Notes under the pieces: generated by a model
Told to the model about the DNA's origin: nothing
The model's database searches: none
The model's input: only the letters and a program-made list of their open reading frames with translations
Program-made: the position numbers and the translations under genes
From: Calendula officinalis
Lineage: Eukaryota; Streptophyta; Magnoliopsida; Asterales; Asteraceae
Direction: 5' to 3'
DNA length: 64,000 nucleotides
NCBI GenBank assembly: GCA_963853835.1
Contig: OY970822.1
Location: forward strand, 16,183,501 to 16,247,500
Part shown: positions 11,396 through 23,285 of the stretch, piece by piece
How positions within the stretch are numbered: the stretch's first letter is position 1
Layout: the number at the start of each line of letters is the position of its first letter

Positions 11396-11832
11396 TTGAG
11401 ATAAATTTTTGAGCTTGAGATAAATTTTTGGTGTGAGATATCTCGGGGTTTGAGATATCTCAAACTTTGGGTTTGAGATATCACAGGCTTGAGACAAGTT
11501 GTGGGCTTGAGATATCTTATGGTTTGAGACAACTTGGGGGTATGGGATATCTTTTGGTGTGAGATATCTCAGGGTATTGAGACAAATTTTTGGTATGAGA
11601 TATCTCAGGGTCTTGAGACAAATTTTTTGTGTGAGATATCTCAGGGTCTTGAGACAAATGTTTGGTGTGAGATATCTCAAGGTCGTGAGACAAATTTTTG
11701 GTGTGAGATATCTCAGGGTGTGGGATATCTCAGACTTTGGGTGTGAGATATCACAGACTTGAGACAAGTTGTGGGCTTGAGATATCTTATGGTATGAGAT
11801 ATCTCAGGGTTTGGGATATCTCAAGGTTGATT
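11396..11832. repeat. Minisatellite with palindromic GAGATATCTC core, unit about 36 bp
   Basis: Units of the form GGTGTGAGATATCTCAGGGTCTTGAGACAAATTTTT, given here by pattern, repeat almost perfectly between 11549 and 11730 and more loosely on both sides. Each unit contains the perfect palindrome GAGATATCTC. The array lies in the leader of element 0, next to the TCGAGA array, and creates spurious ORFs on both strands. Confidence 0.88.
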
Positions 11833-12313
11833 GATGTCTCACGGTGTTCTTCAAGCAACGACGAATAGTAGCGTACAAGTTCACAAAGATAAACCCAAAA
11901 GTTCCACCATTTTGATCACATCTCCCTCAATATTTAACCAAATCGAATGATTCTTTTTGCAAATGATTCTATTTTTGTTTTCCCTCAATCATTTCCAATC
12001 ATTTCAATCAAACACTAACTTAATAAATCCTTATTTTTGAATTAAAAGAGCAAAAAGTTGAAAAACTCAAGCTTCCATGGTTTTTTAGAAAAATCACTGA
12101 TTCATGCTTAAAAGTGATTGGAATTGATTGAAATTTGATACTAAACTTATGAAAAATAATAGGAGAACAAGTTTAATCCATAAAAACACACAAAACTACC
12201 TCAAATTCGGATTTTGATTTTGGGCTCTTTTTCTCCAAAACTTCAAAAACCCATTTAATCTTCACTTCTTGAATGCAAACTATGATTGTGGATCGATTTC
12301 TGAGTGAAATTAT
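11833..12313 (-). other. Remainder of element 0 leader, no gene seen
   Basis: AT-rich sequence lies between the primer site and the minisatellites. No ORF or repeat stands out. Confidence 0.5.
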
Positions 12314-12325
12314 GCTCTGATACCA
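12314..12325 (-). promoter_or_regulatory. Primer-binding site of element 0 (iMet tRNA)
   Basis: GCTCTGATACCA is the reverse complement of TGGTATCAGAGC, complementary to the 3' end of initiator Met tRNA. It sits 2 nt inside the LTR end. This fixes the minus orientation. Confidence 0.88.
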
Positions 12326-12327
12326 AG

Positions 12328-12423
12328 TGAAAATCTTAAATCAACACAATCAATCCATAACTTGATGTTTGATTATGAATATGGAGGAAAAACTAGTGAA
12401 GATGGTTAGGGATTTAGTGAGAG

Positions 12424-12467
<44 letters not shown>

Positions 12468-12650
12468 AAATGCAGAGAAATGATTCTTTGTTAATTGCAA
12501 GAGTTGGGGAATTAAGGCTTACACTTTGGTTAATATACCATGACCTTAATTCCCTAATTAATTAAGACTAATCCTAAGCTTAACTAATACAATATGCAAT
12601 GTTACACATTGCCCCCTAGACTATTCTTTACAACAATTTAGTACCTAACA
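12328..12650 (-). repeat. 5' LTR of element 0 (323 bp)
   Basis: On the minus strand it starts TGTTAGGTAC and ends GATTTTCA, followed by a primer site. A GA microsatellite of about 37 bp (12429-12465) lies inside. Confidence 0.8.
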
Positions 12651-13148
12651 GATGGACTTGAAGGCGTATGATAATGGAAGAGTAATGTAATAGGAAACGT
12701 GTTAAGTAGTGACCAATGGGAAATGTGATGAATATGAAAGAAAATGATAACGTGATATTATGAGAAATGTACTAAATTGTATGGTGAATAAATAGACGAT
12801 TAAATGTGTAAAATAGTAGTAAAGTTATATGAGGTGAAAAGAGGTATACTAGTGTAGTATGCAAGACAGGATAAGAAAGAAAGGATGTGATTAGTTCGGG
12901 GGATCCCCGACTAATATGATATTGGGTTGGAATCGGTTGGGCGAATCCCAATGGTTCTATTCCGTAATCGGAGGCTTTCCGGTTAACGAGATTATGAGAG
13001 TCACCATGGATTGGAGGCGTTCCAATCATTGTGACGGTTTGAGATCTTGATGGATTGGAGACTTTCCAATCATCTTGATGAGATAGTTGAGGCTCGATAT
13101 GATGTGACCGTGTATGGTGTTTAGAATGTGCGTATATAGAACCGTATG

Positions 13149-15478
13149 TGTCACACCCCGCCAAAAAATGGTTTGCGGAAGAACGGGCGTGGACATTTTG
13201 AGTAACCACAAGCATATGATTATTGTAAACAACAAATGTTTAAAACTTCATAAATGTTTGAAATAAGGTAATGTCACAAAAATTAACGTAATTGAAAACT
13301 TAAATCCAAAAGACATAGTTTTAAAATGATTTGTGATCGTGGCATCTTGACACATGCATGCTTGATATCCAATGTTGTTACGACTCATGCTACAACTTAG
13401 TTACCTGAAAAAATATGAAAAATGATCAACAAAATTTGTTGAGTGAATCCACAGGTTTAGTAGTGTTTAGAAAACCAAAGTTTTTGTGTACCAATAATGG
13501 CATAAAATATAATAGTGTAACGTTGTAAATAGTTTGAAACCCAAAGTTTCAATGTGCCAACCATGTCATAAATTGTATGATGATATAATAAGTTGTATGA
13601 TGATATAACGTTTGAAAATGATGTGCCACCACGGGCAATGATATGATAAACGTTGAAATGCAAACACATTTAAGTTTGTTGAAAAGCATGACTGGTATCC
13701 ATTGAAATGCCGACCCTAAGTCCATAACCAAAACTACCAACTCTAAATGATGTTACTGTATCTAAGATATACATTCCCTGATTGATCAAATGTGGGAGGG
13801 GGAGTATCAACCGATAGTACTATCTGCATATCCAGGTCCTAGTCGCAACTAGCTAATGATTATGTATGTAAGCATATACGCACTTCCATGCACTACATCT
13901 AAACTTAGTCCGAGCATAAGGATTGATTGTCATGTTTTTGAGATATGTATCATCATAAGTAAAATAAACAGTTGCATATAAAACAGTTGATTGATATGTT
14001 TTTCACCCCAAAAGCAGTTAAAAATGTAATAAAAACAGGGGTTGTGGACTCACCTGATGCAATGATTCCAAAAGACTTAAATAATGAGATGATGTTTCCA
14101 ATAAAACGACTTTTAGTGCCCTATATGCATAGAAGTAAATAATTGAGTGACGGTCTTAATAACACGTCTAAACTAAATGATCCACAAATGATTCCCTAAG
14201 GGAAAAAAATAGACTCGAACGGATACGTTGGTGCATGAATGTGAGTCTCGATTTTCCGGCGATTACGTTGTTGGTGACGTACTGCTTTTTATGTGTGTGT
14301 TTCGTTTGTATGCTTGTTTGTGCATCAGTCTTTGCTCGCTTGTATCTCGAAATGGTGAAACTTGTTTTTGTTTTCGTTTGTGTGTGTGAGTGTGTGTTTA
14401 ATGTGTGCGCCGGCAGGTGTCATCAGCGAAGTTCCAGCCAGATATCTGTGTTCTATTTTGTTCCGTATCAGACACCAAAGATCTGGCCAAATATTAAATT
14501 AAGCCCAACATGTCATTTAATCCAAAAAGTTGTCTAAAGGCCCAGTTTAAAAATGAGTCCAACCCATTTCGATTTAACATTGTCTTTTATCGAACCCAAG
14601 TTAATTTCATTTAAATATAAATCAGATTTATTTATTACAAATCATTAGTTTTAATAAATCATTTAATAATGAAATTCTTCTATTAAATTATAATTATTAA
14701 TTAAGTTAATAATCAATTAATTATATCATTTAGTACACTAATAATTAATTATTGTATCACAATTTGTTTACTTCCGGTCAAAGTGTCACCTAATTCCAAA
14801 ACTTGTTAAATCCAAACAAACGTGTTTAAATCTGAGACCAACTCAACCAAGTCACCAACGTATCCGTTCGAACATAAATTTAAATCGAAAAAGAGAAAGA
14901 GAGATTTTTATACCTTCAAAGAGAGAGAGAGAGAGGGGGAGCTAGAGAGATGATTGTTATTTTTTCCTGCTTGTCGCCGGGGGAAAACTGTCACCACCGG
15001 AAAGGGTTTTGTTCCTTGCCGAAGGTGACGATGAAGAACTTCGCCGGAATGTCGAGTGTCGCCGGAAAGGTTTCTTTCTTGCCTGATTGTGTGTGCCAAC
15101 GGAGAAGTGAAGGAGCAATGTTGGTTTATTTGCTTATTAAATCACGTATGATGTTTTGTGTGCTAATTTTTATACTGGTTTATTCGGTTGAATTAAAGTT
15201 CATTCACAAATTATAAAAAGAAAATATTATTATATTTGTTACGGTTTGAGTTTACGTTGAGTCACCAACTCGCTAAAGTACAGTTTAGTTGTACCTAAAA
15301 ATACACAGCTGACGCGTGCCTAATTAACAATTTGTATCAACAACATAAAATGTATGGTTTTGCTAGACTTAAATGCTAATATGAATGTTTTTTTTATATA
15401 TAAATAATATGATTGTACTAAGGCAAAGCGAGATATAATAATGGTTGAATTAAATGCCTAAATTTTAGGGTTGTCACA
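13149..15478 (-). repeat. Solo LTR (2330 bp) with GTATG target duplication
   Basis: On the plus strand it starts TGTCACACCCCGCC and ends GGGTTGTCACA, flanked by perfect GTATG repeats (13144-13148 and 15479-15483). Read on the minus strand it starts TGTGACAACCC, as is usual for Gypsy LTRs, so minus orientation is preferred. No internal domain is attached, which indicates LTR-LTR recombination. ORFs inside (for example 14235-14537) are not convincing. Confidence 0.85.
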
Positions 15479-15483
15479 GTATG

Positions 15484-16585
15484 GTTAAGTATTAATACTA
15501 TGATTATATGATAAAGGAGTAAACTGATTGATAATGCGGGTTGCATTAGGTCATGAAGGGGTAGGGGATGCCTACGACTCTTAGAATGTGGGAAAGGGGA
15601 TGCTTTTAGAAAGCAATTGTTATTGGTAACCAAGATATGGTAAATTTGTGTGAAATTATGGAATGTGATGCGGTAGAGGATATAATGCCGATAATTGAGA
15701 ATGAAAGTTATGAAATGGTCAACGTGATGCAAAGATGATTGAAATGATACTAAGTAATGGTATAAGTGACCAAATGAAGGTTAAGAAACGGTAATGGTTG
15801 ATGTGACCTTAAGGAAATGTGAGAACTCGGAGAAGTTGGGAAAGATTGGGAATTTTGGGAACATGAAAATTGTTAAGGAAACAATAATGTGTAGAACCGG
15901 AAGTGATAAGTTAAGAATGGTATCCCGTGAGTGCGGAATTTGTTAATTGGAAAAATATTGTTGACTTTAGGCAAAAGTCAAGATTAGTCAACATGTAATT
16001 AGTTGACTTGGTCAAAGATGGGCTTTGACTCTCGTTTTGAATGACTCGCGAATGATGAGAGCATAATGTATCAAATGTGTGAACGTGAAAAGGTTAATGA
16101 AATAATTAAAAAAGTTATAGTCGAATCATGCGACTTTGAACCGTTGGGTATTTCCGAGTTGAATTTGGAAATCGGGCGTATGATGGTTGTTGAACCATAA
16201 TGGAAATGATGGTTAATATATGGGACCTTTAGCTAGTAAAGGAATTGTAAAGGCGTAGTTGACTTTGTGTTTAAGTCAAAGATTAGACGATACTGGGTCA
16301 TATTGTTTCTATGTGTACTAAAAGGACTGGTTAAATGATTGAAAGTGTTATGGTCAAATTGTGTAATTTTGACCCGTTTGGGTACTAAGGTCTTAAGGTT
16401 GATTTTTGACCCGTTCGGGCCTAAAGGGGTTAAGTGAATGCTTAAATACATATTGTTGACTAAATTGGAATGGGAAAAGTTTGATGGTAATAACCACTAG
16501 GGAATGAGAACGGAACGCTCGGTCAAATGTGGAATGAAAATTTCTAGTGATTTCGAGGACCGAATCATTTTTAGGGGTAGATAGT
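15484..16585 (+). other. Internal region of LARD A up to its polypurine tract
   Basis: Noncoding sequence aligns with 61500-62696 of LARD B, including GTTGACTTTG and TTTTGACCCGTT phrases. It ends with a purine tract TTAGGGGTAGATAGT just before the LTR. No gene. Confidence 0.7.
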
Positions 16586-16754
16586 TGTAACGACCCGAAT
16601 TTTGTATTAAATAAATTATGAAAAAAATGATAAATAAGGATAAATCATTTAAAGAACGTAGGAATTGGTTTCGTGTCATTTGGACACCGTATGAGAAAGT
16701 TATGGACAAAACCGGATCGAAACGGGAAGCAAAAGTAGCAGCCTTGCTGCATTA

Positions 16755-16965
16755 ACCAAGATAGCGCTGCTATCTTAAAGATAGCGACGCGAAATAGTGG
16801 TTTTCGATCAGCGACTCAAGATAGCGTTCGGTAGTGTCGCGAAAACGAGATTTCCGGAAATAGCGTCGGGGATAGCGACGCTATTTAGCGTCGCGAAAAG
16901 TGGCGGGGTGCAGATAGCGTCGCTAACATGCAGATAGCGACGCGAAGTCCGTCGCTGACAGGCAT
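16755..16965. repeat. GC-rich cluster of GATAGCGACGCGAA words in the LARD A LTR
   Basis: About ten copies of GATAGCG(A/T)CGC-type words in both orientations form short inverted repeats in an otherwise AT-rich LTR. Related LTRs have different words at the corresponding place (GTTCGCGTCGCGAACT near 41368, GTTCACGGCGCGAACT near 57328). Confidence 0.7.
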
Positions 16966-18007
16966 TAAAGTCGGGATTTTGATCATTTGATGCATATCAA
17001 AACCCTAGTTTCTCTCCTAACGAGTTTGTATACGTTTTTGAGTAGAAAACATCATTTGGAGCCGATTTCTTGGTCAAATCTAGCAATTCTTCACTCCTAG
17101 TTGAAGATTAAAGGTATATCTTCACTTCTTTGTAGTTGTAGCTTTATATCTATGGGTTTGGAAGCTTGGGTATGAAACCCTAGTTCTTGGGTTGGTGATT
17201 AATGGTTAAATAAAGGTTGTATATACTTAATATATGGTGTTTTAACAAAGAAAACAAGTGTATGCTTAAGATTTGTAAGAATCTTAAGATTGGTTAAACC
17301 TAGGGTTTTGGAAATCATCAAAATTGGGGGAAAGTATTATCAAAGGTTTTCTAATTATAAAAAGGTTTATTATTAGTAGTATTTGTTGTTGAACAAGTCG
17401 TAATTGTCATATTAGGGATTTCGGTGGATTCTCGAAAGTAAGCAATCTTGTGGATAAGGAAGGATTGTGTGTGAAGAACACATTTGGAGCATTAATTGCT
17501 AAGGTGAGTACGTGTGGACTTTACTGGGTACATAGCCATCGAAATATTTTATTATGTGTGTTTGGTCTATTTGCTTAATTGTGTAGACTATTAGTATGTA
17601 AAGTTAGTTATACATTAATATGAATATTAAACTAACTTGTTTGATGATTGATGAGATAGCCAAGGGCTTAGATGGAATAACTCGAGAAGTTATGATGAGT
17701 GATAGATTGGCGGTGATTCGGGGGATCCCCGGTCACTTTGGATGGGGCGTCGACCCATGGACCATCATGTGATAGGAGGCTTGCTACCGGACGTGATCCG
17801 GCTAGAAGTCGGGTAACGGTAGATTGGGTGATTCCCTCTTGCCGTTATCATAAGGCTTATTAAGGCGGGGGATCCCCGATTAATAAGTACGTGAGATGAT
17901 GGGTTATTTGGAGATGTTCCAAATAACTAGTTCTGATTGCTAGGAGAGCAAAACCGATAGGGTCACAATAGGGTGACTAGACGTATGATGATGATGATGA
18001 TGATATA

Positions 18008-20881
18008 TGTCACACCCCGCCAAAAATGGTTTGCGGAAGAACGGGCGTGGACATTTTGAGTAACACAAGCATATGATTATTGTAAACAATAATTGTTTAT
18101 AACTTCACAAAAGTTTGAAATAAAGTAATGTCACAAAAATTAACGTAAATGAAATAACTTAAATCCAAAAGACATAGTTTTAAAATGATTTAAGATCGTG
18201 GCATCTTGAAACTTGCATGCTGGCTATCCAATGCTATTACGACTCATACTTCAACTTAATTACCTGAAAAACATATGAAAAATGATCAACAAAATTGTTG
18301 AGTGAATCCACAGGTTTAATATGTGTATTGAAAACCGAAGTTTTTGTGTGCCAATAATGGCATAAAATATAATAGTGTAACGTTGTAAATAGTTTGAAAC
18401 CCAAAGTTTCCATGTGTCAACTATGACATAAATTGTATGGTGATATAATAAGTTGTATGATGATATAACGTTTGAAAATGATTTGCCACCACAGGCAATA
18501 TAATGATAAAATGTGATATGTAGAAACATATAAGTATGTAGAAAACCATGACTGATATCCATTGTAATGCCGACCCTAAGTCCATAACCAAAACTACCAA
18601 CTCTAAATGATGTTACTGTATCTAAGATATACACTCCCTGATTTGATCACACTGTGGGAGGGGGAGTATCAACCGATAGTACTATCTGCATATCCAGGGC
18701 CTAGTCGCAACTAGCTAATGATTATGTATGTAAGCATATACGCACTTCCATGCACTACATCTAAACTTAGTCCGAGCATAAGGATTGATTGTCATGTTTT
18801 TGAGATATGTATCATCATAAGTAAAATAAATAGTTGTAAAGCATGTAAACATTTATGAAACAATTGATATGTTTTTCACCCCAAACAGTTAAAAATGTAA
18901 TAATAAGAGTAAAATGAGGGGCTGTGGACTCACGGTCACGAACAGATTTATAAAAATAGTTGTTATTGTTATGTTTTTCACCCCAAAGTTGTAAAACAGT
19001 AAATAAAATACGGTAAAAAGTGGGGCTGGAACTCACCCGATGCAATGCTTCCAAATGATTAAATAATGAAGTGATGGTTCCAAGCAACCGACACTAGCTT
19101 CCTAGATGCATAGAAAAATGACTAAATGAGCGATATGTTGGTGACATTGGTTGAATTATATTATGTTTTAAGTATATATAATTGTATTATATAAATTTTG
19201 GAAATTAGTTTGCTTTAAATAAAACAAAACGAGTAGTTGTTTTATATGTAAGCATTTAGACGACATATGGTTTTAACGATTACCAAATTTCAGTAAAGAC
19301 ATAAATAATCAAGCGAATGAAAACTTTAGATGATTCTAAATAAGAATTATAATAACTGAATAATAAAATAAATGTTCAAATGAACATTATATAAAACGAT
19401 CATTAAAACTAATTTTTGTTTTATTAAAATAGTTGCTGGACTTTTAATAGGATATTGGGCTGAGATTTGAGCTAAATAGAGTGCTGGGCTAAAATAATTG
19501 AACTGGGCTAAGATTAATCTGCTGAGATATGTTGGGCTGGTAAGTAACTGGGCCGAATGGGCCGGAAATCAAAAACGAAAGGAAAACAGGTGTAAAAAAA
19601 TAAGGTGGATACAGGGTTTCGAACACGCGACCTCAAGGTTGCAGACAAGAGGATTAACCATCTCGGCTAGCTTGATGATCTGATTAAAATCTGTATTCTG
19701 TGAGTTTAAATGATTACTGAATTTGTCTGGTTTTAAGCAAAAGAGCACATTTCCGACGCAAGTTGAACTGATCGAAATTTTGACTCTTGAAGGTTATTGT
19801 AACTTATATAAATTGTGTATTTTTATATTTTAAATGCCATATCATTAGGAGTGAATATAATCAAGCATAAACACATAAGATTTGATGTTAAAATTTGAGA
19901 AAAGATGTATACCCAACAAGCTTTCGGTATGATGAAAATGATGATGGTGATGTTCTTGCTTGCTCAAGACTCCGAATTCTTAGTTCTTAGGAGCTTATGG
20001 TTCGCAAATTTTGTGTGGAGAAGGAGAGAGCTGTCTCCGATGAAACGTTGGAGGTGGCGAGTAAAAACTTTGCCGGAATAGATGTTGTCCGCCGGAAAAT
20101 GCAGGAGGAACGAGAGAGATGGAGATGAGGTTGTTTATTATGGAACAAATGTTAAAATTTCAGTTTTTGGGTTTCTTGTACGCATAGAAAGAGACGAGAG
20201 AGATGGAGAGGCTTTGGGTGATCACGTATAACAGGATGTGAGGATTCGAGTGGGTAGTTAGGGTTTTCTTATAAGGAATGGCTATGACAGCACATCGTGG
20301 ATGTTTGATTTCTATTATAAATAACGAGAATCTTTGAGATATTCCGATAAAATCGAACACTTAGTTGGGGAGTAGATGTGCACGTGTGGTTTAAGAGTGA
20401 AGATAAGATGGAGTTTAAAATTTATCTAATTGGTTATTTACTTAGTATAATGCATACGTGTATTGATAATTTTGTCAGTTAAATATACTTTTACTTGATT
20501 TTTGACTGCGACAAGAACATGTTACTTCATACTTATATTTAGTTACTTTCTATTTAACAATTGTTAATTGTATATTTAATTGTTATTTTTCTTACCAATA
20601 GGTTTGGTTGAACAAATACTTCATTATGAAGGATAAAATTTATATTTTTGCTTCAATTTAATTTTTACGTTAAGTCACCAACTCGCTAAAAATTGTACAA
20701 TGCTAACTGTATGAGACACAGACAAATTGACTTGTGCATAATGAAGATGTGTACTACCTACACAAAATGTATGAGTGTTTTTACTAGAATTAATGCTAAA
20801 ACGAATGTGATGATTGCTCTACAACAAAGTTTTAGTCACATTAAATGTCAGGCCAAATACCTGATTTCGAGGGTTGTCACA
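18008..20881 (-). repeat. Solo LTR (2874 bp) with ATATA target duplication
   Basis: Same family as 13149-15478: it starts TGTCACACCCCGCC and ends GGGTTGTCACA. ATATA flanks both ends (18003-18007 and 20882-20886). The first 800 bp are highly similar to the other copy. It differs by a duplicated block near 18868-19037 and by extra sequence that includes a tRNA-like stretch near 19612-19671. Confidence 0.83.
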
Positions 20882-21042
<161 letters not shown>

Positions 21043-21439
21043 TATATGTTTATATATAATGTGATACTTGTTTATTTTATCGGGGTCTAAACCCATGTAG
21101 CTCACGAGACATTTTGTGTATCACGTACTACTTGTTGTTTTTGCTATGTACTCAGGTTCTGGATCAGAGATATAGGTACGCATGGATAGAGATATGCGGG
21201 GCCTAGAATAGAAGAACATTAGAGCGGATTTATGCTTAGCTTTGGTTTTGATATATTTTGTAACACCGAAACTTTATACTCAGATTTCATACCAAAGGTT
21301 TTTGTAAATCCGTATTTTTGGAACGGTTCTTCTATTTATAAAATGATATGTTTTGGCAAATGTTTTGTTTTAAAAATTGAGGTGTTACAACCACCACCAC
21401 CACCCAATGTGTATTAAATCACAAGTGATGCAACACGGC

Positions 21440-21925
21440 TGTCAGGATCGAAAAACTAAACAAGTTATTGAATCATAGATCTACTAACAAAGAGAAGTTA
21501 CAGCGGATTAACACTCTTGTTATTTGATTAAGAACAATGTAAACTGTAAAGAATAATAATAAATAAGAACCCAGTTTCACAAAAAGCTTCAATGTATATT
21601 AATTATCGATCAACACACACGTACGTTTACAATTCGTAAGGAACTATATATAATAGTCCTTGAAGCCTAACACTTAACCTAGTTATTCTAGGAAACGATT
21701 ACAATTGAATTACAAAAGATATACATTCTATAACTAACTCTACTAGAATCTCGGACACAATCTTCTCTGTTTATCGACATCAGTAGTAAATACACCCATC
21801 AGTAGTGTATCCAAGACCAGTAGCACATATGCATTTCTGCCCCATCAGTACTAACTTGTATATCAACATTAACTCTTTGTCAGTAACAACTGCAGCATCA
21901 GTAATATAATACTTATATCCCAACA
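21440..21925 (-). repeat. Solo LTR of the element 3 family (486 bp), target duplication ACGGC
   Basis: On the plus strand it runs from TGTCAGGATCG to TCCCAACA and is flanked by perfect ACGGC (21435-21439 and 21926-21930). Its reverse complement resembles the 5' LTR of element 3: AGCTTTTTGTGAA, ACGTACGTGT, the CCTAGAATAACTAGG palindrome and the reiterated ACTACTGATG words. It has no internal domain. Confidence 0.88.
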
Positions 21926-21930
21926 ACGGC

Positions 21931-22200
21931 TGACCACCACCACCACCAACCTCTGTCGGCCATCGTCTCCACCACCGGCAACCCCTCGACACCGTCGTCT
22001 TCTTGCAATCACATGTGATTGCGTATCCAACCACATGTGATTGTGCCGGTCGGAGGAGGCGGCGGCTGCGGAGGACGGCTGAAGGAGGTGGTGGCCGGTG
22101 GTGGTGGTCGGCGGTGGTAGTTGTATATTGAATCACATGTGATTTGATAATGGTAGTGATTCTGTATTGAATCACATGTAATTTGATGACATCGGTGGTT
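21931..22200. repeat. GGT/ACC-rich patch with four AATCACATGTGATT-type palindromes
   Basis: Complementary ACCACCACC (21933-21980) and GGTGGTGG (22085-22120) tracts could fold back. The 14-bp palindrome AATCACATGTGATT is at 22007-22020 and 22131-22144, with near copies at 22031-22042 and 22170-22183. A degenerate copy near 21417 lies on the other side of the solo LTR. No gene is recognised; minus-strand ORFs here are compositional. Confidence 0.6.
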
Positions 22201-22974
22201 AAGAGATTTATGGAGACTATACATAAAATAGCCAACTAAAAGTCAAATCTTGTTCAACTTCGTCACAAAGTCGACATGCTATTGAACAACTTCGGGAAGC
22301 TTCCTAACTAATTTAACAACTTGCAACTAATTAATTAGTGGTTAAGTTTCCCGTGTACAATTGTATATATTAGTTCCTCATGCATTGTAAATGAACTAAG
22401 GTTGAATAACAAAAGTTAGCATCTCTCTGCAACTTGCATGAAACCTCCATTGTTTCTTCATCTTAAATTCTCAATAAGATCTTTTGATCTAATGACTAAG
22501 AAGGTTCAAAATATTATGTGCGCCATCGTAATTGCATATGGTGAGTTCTGTGAGTTGATTCAATTGGCATCTCTCGTTCCCATCACTCGGTTCTGTATTT
22601 GGCCCGACCCAACCATAATATATTTTTTATGATCTCCGTGGTTATCAAAGAAATAGACAAAGATTGTTGTTTTTGTAAAAAAAAATTAAGTCATGGAATT
22701 TATTGTAAAGGTTTAGCCCTGAAATTTGTTGTAAAGGTTTAGCCCCGAAATCTTGACAGAGTTTCACTAATATATTTACCATTAGTTACACATTAAATAG
22801 TCCGTAAATAACTTTTTTTTAATTAATAAAAAAACATTTTTTAATTAGAACATGTATAATTGAAGAATAGAAGTTGGGTTTAGAAGTGGGCCACAACAAA
22901 AATCAGAAATTGAAAAGATCATATCACAAAAACACAACCTGGGTTCTTGAAAAACCTGGGTTTAGAAGTAACCG
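22201..22974 (+). other. Upstream region of the ZIP fragment, no gene seen
   Basis: AT-rich sequence contains a 250-bp block (22514-22764) duplicated at 51954-52153. It probably includes promoter and 5' leader of the former ZIP gene. No ORF is convincing. Confidence 0.5.
22514..22764 (+). repeat. Duplicated block A (copy at 51954-52153)
   Basis: Shared phrases include TAATTGCATATG, TCTCGTTCCCATCAC, TTCTGTATTTGGCC, AAGTCATGGAA, AAGGTTTAGCC and AATCTTGACAGAGTTT, in the same order and strand. This copy has two short extra duplications. It indicates a segmental duplication that included the ZIP neighbourhood. Confidence 0.8.
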
Positions 22975-23285
22975 ATGAATTCCAAGTGGGTTTTTCTTCT
23001 TTTACTCCTGCCAATCTACGTTGCTGCAGAATGTACTTCCGATCAGTCAAGCGATGAAGCTGGCAACAAGACTTTAGCTCTCAAATTCAAAATAATTGCA
23101 GTGGCTTCGATTCTTGTGGCCGGTTTTATCGGCGTTTGTCTTCCCGTAATCGGTGAGAAATTCAAATGGTTTGGTACGGAAAGCAACGTCTTCTTAATGG
23201 TCAAGTTCTTCGCTGCGGGAGTGATTTTAGCGACGAGCTTCGTTCATGTGTTTGCGGATGCTAATGAGAGCTTGGAAAACCCTTG
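22975..23285 (+). pseudogene. ZIP (ZRT/IRT-like) metal transporter, exon 1 fragment
   Basis: ATG at 22975 opens a signal peptide (MNSKWVFLLLLLPIYVAA). A first membrane helix follows around residues 36-58 (LKFKIIAVASILVAGFIGVC...), then a linker and a second helix around 75-96 (VKFFAAGVILATSFVHVF), ending at ESLENPCL. This is the N-terminal part of plant ZIP divalent-metal (Zn/Fe) transporters, which usually have about 350 residues and eight helices. The remaining six helices, the His-rich loop and the metal-binding helices IV-V are absent. After CL the sequence turns back into an inverted copy of itself, so the last 28 residues of the open frame are antisense ZIP and not real protein. Confidence 0.85.

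Larger units (their letters stand above)
8452..12650 (-). mobile_element. Element 0: minus-strand Copia element, 5' half only
   Basis: Read on the minus strand: LTR (12328-12650), primer site (12314-12325), leader of about 1.27 kb with minisatellites, coiled-coil gag from ATG 11040, then a protease remnant that breaks off at 8452 where element 1 inserted. The rest of pol and the 3' LTR must lie to the left of element 1. It inserted into LARD A; the expected right-hand target duplication is GATGG (12651-12655). Confidence 0.8.

Noticed and set aside
11549..11730. Regular repeats that might suggest a CRISPR-like array
   Set aside because: Plant nuclear context, no unique spacers between repeats; it is a minisatellite.
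11369..11767. Long repetitive open frames on both strands (LRYLTPKICL type)
   Set aside because: The 36-bp minisatellite unit is divisible by three and stop-free, so it creates artificial ORFs. No start context or homology supports a gene.
14235..15216. Two plus-strand frames with hydrophobic Cys/Val-rich sequence
   Set aside because: They lie inside a solo LTR, in TGTGTGTG-like low-complexity sequence; no family resemblance.
13149..15478. Terminal TGTCACA repeats as a DNA transposon
   Set aside because: Five-base target duplication, TG...CA ends, lack of true inverted repeats and a second copy with different target duplication fit a solo LTR better.
21780..22235. 151-codon minus-strand frame
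   Set aside because: Spans a solo LTR border and GGT-rich repeat; composition-driven.
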